This document shows positions 6,297 through 10,077 of a stretch of 10,077 nt of DNA, one piece after another (the stretch's first letter is position 1; each line of letters starts with the position of its first letter). The translations under genes were made by a program, and so were the position numbers. Origin of the DNA: an uncultured bacterium (lineage in GTDB: Bacteria; Planctomycetota; UBA1135; GCA-002686595); the NCBI GenBank assembly GCA_902826945.1, contig CADEGS010000034.1:1-10077 (forward strand), read 5' to 3'. The notes beneath the pieces are model-generated. The model had not been told where the DNA came from, did not search any database, and worked only from the letters and a program-made list of their open reading frames with translations.

Positions 6297-8351
6297 ATGG
6301 CAAGAAAGGATCAAGACCGCTCGATCGAGGAGTACCGGCGCAAGCGCGACTTCTCCCGCACGCCCGAGCCGCCGCCCGCGAGCGCGCGCCGCGAGGGCGA
6401 GCCGGTCTTCGTCGTGCACCGCCACGACGCCTCGCGGCTGCACTACGACCTGCGCGTCGAGGTCGGGGGCGTCTTGCGCTCGTGGGCCGTGCCCAAGGGC
6501 TTCTCCTACGACCCGAAGGAGAAGCACCTCGCGATCCGCACCGAGGACCACCCGATCGAGTACGAGGACTTCCACGGCGTGATCCCCAAGGGCCAGTACG
6601 GCGCGGGGACGATGACGATCTGGGACCGCGGCCGCTACCGGCTGGTGCAGCTCGCCGACTGGCAGGAGGCGGACGAGCGCGGCGAGGTGAAGCTCGTGCT
6701 CTACGGCCGGCGGCTGCGCGGGGAGTGGCACCTCGTGCGCACGAAGCAGGAGCCGGGCTCGTGGCTGCTCTTCAAGAGCCGCGACCGCTACGCCGGGCCG
6801 GCGCAGGACTCGGCGGTCGGGATCGATCTGGCGCGCGCGGTCGAGCGGGCGCTGCCGACGCGCCTCGCGCTCATGGAGCCCGGCGGCGCGCGCGAGCCGT
6901 TCTCGGACCCGGCCTGGCTGTTCGAGGCCGTGTTCGCCGGCCGGCGCGCGCTGGCGCGCAAGCGGGGCGACGCCGCCCTGCTGGTCGGCGTCGCGCGCGC
7001 GCCGGACGAGGTGCTGGCGGCGCTCGCGCAGGTGCGCGCGGAGGACGCGCTCCTCGACGGCCTGCTGGTCGCGCCCGACGACGCGGGGCGTCCGTCGCTC
7101 GAGCGGCTGGAGGCGCGCCTCTCCGGCGCGGCCGAGCACGCGCTCGTCTACTACGCCTGGGACCTCCTGCACTTCGACGACTTCGACCTGCGCCCGCTGC
7201 CGCTCGTGGAGCGCAAGCGCGCGCTGCGCTCGGTCGTGGTCGAGTCGCGGACGCTCCTCTTCCTCGACCACGTGCCCGGCGAGGGGCTCGAGCTGGCGCG
7301 CGCGGCGCAGGCGGCGGGGCTGGGCGCGCTGCAGGCGCGCCGCGCCGACGCGCCGTGGAGCGCGGGCCCCTCGCCCGACTGGCTCGCGCTCGCGCTCGAC
7401 GGCGCGCCGGCCGCTCCCGAGCCTGCGCCGCGCGCCCGGCGCCGAGCAGCGCGCGCGGACGGCCGGCGCGTGCGCCTCTCCAACCTCGAGAAGGTCTACT
7501 GGCCCGCCGAGGGCTTCACGAAGGGCGACCTGATCGGCTGGTACGAGCGCGTGGCCGACCTGCTCCTTCCGTATCTCGCCGACCGTCCGGTGCACATGAA
7601 CCGCTTCCCCGACGGCATCGACGGCAAGAGCTTCTACCAGCGCGAGGCCAAGGAGGACACGCCCGAGTGGGTGCGCACCGTGCTGGTCGCGAGCGAGCAC
7701 CGCGGCGCCGAGCTGCGCCAGATCGTGTGCCAGGACCGGGACACGCTCCTGTGGCTCGCGAACCAGGGCTCGATCGACCTGCACCCGTGGCTCTCGCGCG
7801 CCGGCAGCCTGGACGCGCCGGACTGGTGCGTGATCGACCTCGACCCCAAGCTCGCGCCCTTCGCGCACGTGATCGCGATCGCGCGCCGGACGGGGGAGCT
7901 CTTGCACGCGATCGGCCTGCGGCCGCTGCTCAAGACCTCGGGCAAGACCGGCCTGCACGTGTACGTGCCGCTCGCGCCGGGCTACACCTACGAGCAGTCG
8001 CGCCTGTTCGCCGAGGGCGTCGCGCGCGCGGTCGTGCGCGAGCTGCCCGACATCGCGACGGTCGAGCGCACGATCCCCGGCCGCGAGGGCAAGGTCTACG
8101 TCGACTTCGGCCAGAACCGCCGCAGCCAGACCGTCGTGCCGCCCTACTCGGTGCGGCCGGTGCGCGGCGCCACGGTCTCGGCGCCGCTCGCGTGGGACGA
8201 GCTGACCGACGACCTGACGCCGGCGCGCTTCACGATCCAGACCATGGTCCCGCGCCTGGCGGAGCGCGGCGACCTGTTCCGCCCGGCCCTCGACGACCCG
8301 CAGGACCTCCTGCCCGCCGCGGAGGCCCTGGAGCGTACGCTGCGCGGATGA
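6297..8351 (+). CDS. ligD: LigD-type end-joining protein: phosphoesterase, degenerate ligase region, primase-polymerase
   Basis: A 684-residue protein of non-homologous end joining, in the order PE-LIG-POL. The PE domain (about 1-180), which trims 3' ends, is intact: K-R-D-F and T-P-E-P near 16-25, H43, H49, Y50-D51, R53, the E-D-H-P motif with H85, Y89 and G-Q-Y-G-A-G (99-104). The POL domain (392-684), which adds nucleotides at breaks, keeps D-L-D-P (D514, D516), K-T-S-G-K-T-G-L-H-V, D603 in Y-V-D-F and P-P-Y-S-V-R. The region between (about 195-367) aligns with a ligase adenylation domain and keeps Y-Y-A-W-D-L-L-H (285-292) and P-L-V-E-R-K, but catalytic positions are lost: motif I has V212 for the lysine and A214 for the Asp, motif III L256 for Glu, motif IV G343 and R348, motif V A364 and A366. 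No OB-fold follows; a Pro/Ala/Arg linker (368-391) leads into POL. Sealing must come from another ligase. No Ku gene is in the window. Confidence 0.95.
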   Translation: MARKDQDRSIEEYRRKRDFSRTPEPPPASARREGEPVFVVHRHDASRLHYDLRVEVGGVLRSWAVPKGFSYDPKEKHLAIRTEDHPIEYEDFHGVIPKGQYGAGTMTIWDRGRYRLVQLADWQEADERGEVKLVLYGRRLRGEWHLVRTKQEPGSWLLFKSRDRYAGPAQDSAVGIDLARAVERALPTRLALMEPGGAREPFSDPAWLFEAVFAGRRALARKRGDAALLVGVARAPDEVLAALAQVRAEDALLDGLLVAPDDAGRPSLERLEARLSGAAEHALVYYAWDLLHFDDFDLRPLPLVERKRALRSVVVESRTLLFLDHVPGEGLELARAAQAAGLGALQARRADAPWSAGPSPDWLALALDGAPAAPEPAPRARRRAARADGRRVRLSNLEKVYWPAEGFTKGDLIGWYERVADLLLPYLADRPVHMNRFPDGIDGKSFYQREAKEDTPEWVRTVLVASEHRGAELRQIVCQDRDTLLWLANQGSIDLHPWLSRAGSLDAPDWCVIDLDPKLAPFAHVIAIARRTGELLHAIGLRPLLKTSGKTGLHVYVPLAPGYTYEQSRLFAEGVARAVVRELPDIATVERTIPGREGKVYVDFGQNRRSQTVVPPYSVRPVRGATVSAPLAWDELTDDLTPARFTIQTMVPRLAERGDLFRPALDDPQDLLPAAEALERTLRG

Positions 8352-8704
8352 CCCACTCCCTCGAGCGCCCGCTGTGCGTGCTCGGCGTCCTGGCCGCCGT
8401 CGCCGCGTGGGCCACGACCGCCTTCGGCTGGCTCGACCTGCCCTGGTGGCTCCTCTTGTACGGCTCGGAGAGCGTGCTGGCCGGCGCCGCGACCGTCCTC
8501 GACAAGCGCGCGGCCGGCAAGAGCCGCGCGCGCTTCAGCGAGCTCGGCCTGCACCTGCTCGAGCTGCTCGGCGGCTTCCCCGGCGCGCTGCTCGCGCAGC
8601 GCCTGGCGCGCCACAAGACGCGCAAGGCGAGCTACCGCTTCGTCTTCTGGCTGATCGTCGCGCTGCACGCCGTCGCGTGGGGCTGGTACCTCTCCATCCC
8701 GTGA
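8348..8704 (+). CDS. DUF1294 family small membrane protein
   Basis: A 118-residue membrane protein of the DUF1294 family, function unknown. It has a hydrophobic N-terminal half (about 8-24 and 29-45) followed by the family signature: L-D-K-R-A-A (51-56), then L-L-E-L-L-G-G-F-P-G-A-L-L-A-Q and R-H-K-T-R-K-A-S-Y-R (88-97), ending in a last membrane helix (about 99-115). Family members usually have D-K-x-x-A, G-G-x-x-G and F-R-H-K-T-x-K, all recognisable here. Its ATG overlaps the ligD stop as ATGA, so it is probably made by translational coupling from the ligD transcript. The TGA stop at 8702-8704 is followed by a strong inverted-repeat region. Why a membrane protein is coupled to a DNA repair gene is not evident. 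Confidence 0.88.
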   Translation: MTHSLERPLCVLGVLAAVAAWATTAFGWLDLPWWLLLYGSESVLAGAATVLDKRAAGKSRARFSELGLHLLELLGGFPGALLAQRLARHKTRKASYRFVFWLIVALHAVAWGWYLSIP

Positions 8705-8707
8705 GAC

Positions 8708-8783
8708 GAGGAGGTGGCCGGAGCCGCGGGGGCGCGGCCCCGACCCGCTCCGGCGCCTGCGCGCGGGCGCCGGCGCCCTCCTC
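8708..8783. terminator. Nested inverted repeats between convergent genes, possible bidirectional terminator
   Basis: Between the DUF1294 stop and the FG-GAP protein stop the spacer is built of nested inverted repeats. GAGGAGG (8708-8714) pairs with CCTCCTC (8777-8783); inside it GCCGGAGC (8717-8724) pairs with GCTCCGGC (8747-8754), which encloses GGGGC-GCG-GCCCC (8729-8741). A separate perfect 14-base palindrome, GGGCGCCGGCGCCC, lies at 8765-8778. The symmetry and the convergent placement suggest a terminator for both strands. There is no T-tract, so it is not a textbook intrinsic terminator. Confidence 0.5.
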
Positions 8784-10077
8784 ACGGCCTGCGCAGCGGA
8801 ACGCGCAGGCGCACGTCGAGGTCCAGGATCCAGGCCGCGCCGCCGATCGTGCCGCTCGAGCGGTCGCCCCAGGCGCCGACGGCGAGCTCGAGGTCGCCGT
8901 CCTGGTCGAGGTCGCCCAGGCTCGTCATCCCGACGCCGAGCTGGTCCGAGTCGTCCAGGCCGCCGGTGAAGCCGCCCTGCGTGTCGCTGACCTTGCGCGT
9001 GGAGACGACGCTGCCGTCGCGCTCGAGCTTCAGGAGCCACACCGCGCCGCGGTTCGCCGCGCCGTCGGCGCCGCCGTCGTCGTCCTGGTAGGCGCCGACC
9101 GCGATCGAGCGCAGGCCGTCGCCGTCCACGTCGCCCAGCGCGGCCAGCGACGTGCCGAAGTTGTCGAAGTCGTCGAGCGTGCCGTGGAAGCCGCCGTGGA
9201 CCTGGTCGATCTTGCTCGCGTCACGCACCGTGCCGTCGCTGCGCAGGAAGAGGATCCACACCGCGCCGCGCGCCTCGCCCGTCTCGTCGTCGCCGCGCGC
9301 GCCGACCGCCAGGTCCACGACGCCGTCCCCGTCCACGTCGCCGGGGCAGGCGACCGAGGAGCCGAACACGTCGTAGTCGTGCAGCACGCCGGCGAAGCCA
9401 CCCTGGGTGTCGCTGATCTTCTGGTGCGCGCGGACCGTGCCGCTCGCGTTCAGGAACAGGATCCACACCGCGCCGCGCTCGAGCCCGCCGTCGTCGTCGA
9501 ACGAGGCCGAGACGGCCACGTCCTCGACGCCGTCGCCGTCGAGGTCGCCCAGGCCCGCGCCGCGCGAGCCGAACAGGTCGAGCGACTCGATCGCGCCGGT
9601 GAAGCCGCCGGCCAGCGCGCTGATCTTCTGCTCGGCCTTGACCCCGCCGTCGGCGCGCAGGAAGAGCACGTACACCGCGCCCGTGTCGAAGCCGCCGTCG
9701 TCGTCGCGGTACGAGCCCGCCAGGACGTCGCCGACCCCGTCGTCGTCCACGTCGCCGATCGCGGTCAGGCTGCGGCCGAAGTAGTCCGACTCGTCGAGGT
9801 CGGCCTGCAAGCCGTTCAGCCCGGGGCGGATCTTCACCTGGTGGCTCACCCTGCCGTCGGGCGCGAGGAAGAGCGTGTACAGCGCGCCGTGGTCGTGCCC
9901 GTCGTCGTCGTCGCCCGGCGTCGCGGCCAGGAGCTCCATCCGGCCGTCGCCGTCGAGGTCCACGGCGCACAGCCCGATGCCCAGCCCGTCGAAATCGTCA
10001 AGCGTGCCGACGAAGCCGCCCTGGCTCGAGGTGATGCGCACCTGCCCCTCGACGCGCCAGGTGCTCGCGCGGCGCAG
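8782..10077 (-). CDS. FG-GAP repeat (integrin alpha-like beta-propeller) protein, N-terminus outside the window
   Basis: The C-terminal 431 residues of a larger protein. The frame stays open to the right edge, where codons for R-V-E-G-Q-V-R-I-T-S-S-Q-G-G-F already match the end of a repeat unit, so the GTG at 10041 is not the start. It holds six consecutive repeats of about 68-73 residues (the last is 59). Each has F-G or L-G near the start, a calcium-binding loop of the D-x-D-x-D-G type (G-D-V-D-G-D-G, G-D-L-D-G-D-G), a hydrophobic strand (D-L-A-V-G-A), an acidic patch (D-D-D-G-G), G-A-V-W-I-L-F-L and K-I-S-D-T-Q-G-G-F. This is the FG-GAP blade of integrin-like beta-propellers, usually secreted or surface-bound and involved in adhesion or matrix. 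The protein ends right after the sixth blade with R-V-P-L-R-R-P and has no visible C-terminal sorting signal. Proteins of this style are frequent in Planctomycetota. Confidence 0.93.
   Translation of the reverse strand: MRRASTWRVEGQVRITSSQGGFVGTLDDFDGLGIGLCAVDLDGDGRMELLAATPGDDDDGHDHGALYTLFLAPDGRVSHQVKIRPGLNGLQADLDESDYFGRSLTAIGDVDDDGVGDVLAGSYRDDDGGFDTGAVYVLFLRADGGVKAEQKISALAGGFTGAIESLDLFGSRGAGLGDLDGDGVEDVAVSASFDDDGGLERGAVWILFLNASGTVRAHQKISDTQGGFAGVLHDYDVFGSSVACPGDVDGDGVVDLAVGARGDDETGEARGAVWILFLRSDGTVRDASKIDQVHGGFHGTLDDFDNFGTSLAALGDVDGDGLRSIAVGAYQDDDGGADGAANRGAVWLLKLERDGSVVSTRKVSDTQGGFTGGLDDSDQLGVGMTSLGDLDQDGDLELAVGAWGDRSSGTIGGAAWILDLDVRLRVPLRRP
8785..10005 (-). repeat. Six tandem FG-GAP units in the coding DNA
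   Basis: Unit boundaries on the minus strand, by protein alignment, are 10005-9802, 9801-9595, 9594-9388, 9387-9181, 9180-8962 and 8961-8785. Three units are exactly 207 bases. The fifth is 12 bases longer because of a short insertion (G-A-A-N) in its acidic loop, and the last stops early. The units have diverged in sequence but remain recognisable as copies, which points to old duplications rather than recent expansion. Confidence 0.85.

Noticed and set aside
6882..7400. Frameshift or assembly error as the cause of the lost ligase motifs
   Set aside because: The frame is continuous, the non-catalytic landmarks stay aligned on both sides of each substitution, and the changes are single-residue replacements spread over four motifs.
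6162..7958. Open frame of 598 codons on the minus strand across ligD
   Set aside because: It is the antisense shadow of ligD; composition is Arg/Ala/Val/Leu with no recognisable domain, while the plus strand has clear catalytic motifs.
8785..10005. Regularly spaced repeats that could suggest a CRISPR or satellite array
   Set aside because: The period of about 207 bases matches the protein repeat, stays in frame and encodes FG-GAP blades.

Overview
This is a very GC-rich bacterial window with strongly GC-biased third positions and tightly packed genes. The most likely source is a member of the Planctomycetota. The clues are a long FG-GAP repeat protein with GAVWILFL / KISDTQGGF-type units and a three-gene TRAP operon of the TatT type. 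This lineage call is an inference from gene style, because no rRNA or ribosomal marker is present.

Layout from left to right: (1) the first ~95 bases, minus strand, look like the damaged start of a DUF3482-type GTPase gene overlapping the end of a DUF2868 membrane protein gene (83-1579, minus). (2) A 231-base divergent spacer carries a promoter-like element for a YkuK/DUF458 RNase H-like gene (1811-2353, plus), which converges with the next operon with 15 bases between stop codons. (3) A minus-strand operon for a TRAP transporter reads tatT (lipoprotein, 6147-5203), dctP (periplasmic binding protein, 5206-4211, ATGA overlap), then a fused dctQ-dctM permease (4156-2369). (4) A 149-base divergent spacer precedes a plus-strand pair: a LigD-type end-joining protein (6297-8351) and a small DUF1294 membrane protein (8348-8704, ATGA overlap). 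(5) A 77-base spacer full of nested inverted repeats separates this pair from a convergent FG-GAP beta-propeller protein (8782 to the right edge, minus), whose N-terminus lies outside the window.

The most notable gene is ligD. Its phosphoesterase and primase-polymerase domains keep their catalytic residues. The central region still aligns to an ATP-dependent DNA ligase adenylation domain, but the catalytic lysine and the other key residues of motifs I, III, IV and V are all replaced, and the OB-fold is absent. It therefore reads as a pseudo-ligase inside a LigD protein, coupled to a DUF1294 membrane protein. Other points of interest are a promoter-like motif shared with identical spacing by ykuK and ligD, a binding protein that lacks the canonical TRAP arginine, and a P-loop-like remnant at the left edge that suggests either gene decay or poor sequence at a contig end. 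No RNA gene, CRISPR array or mobile element was found.
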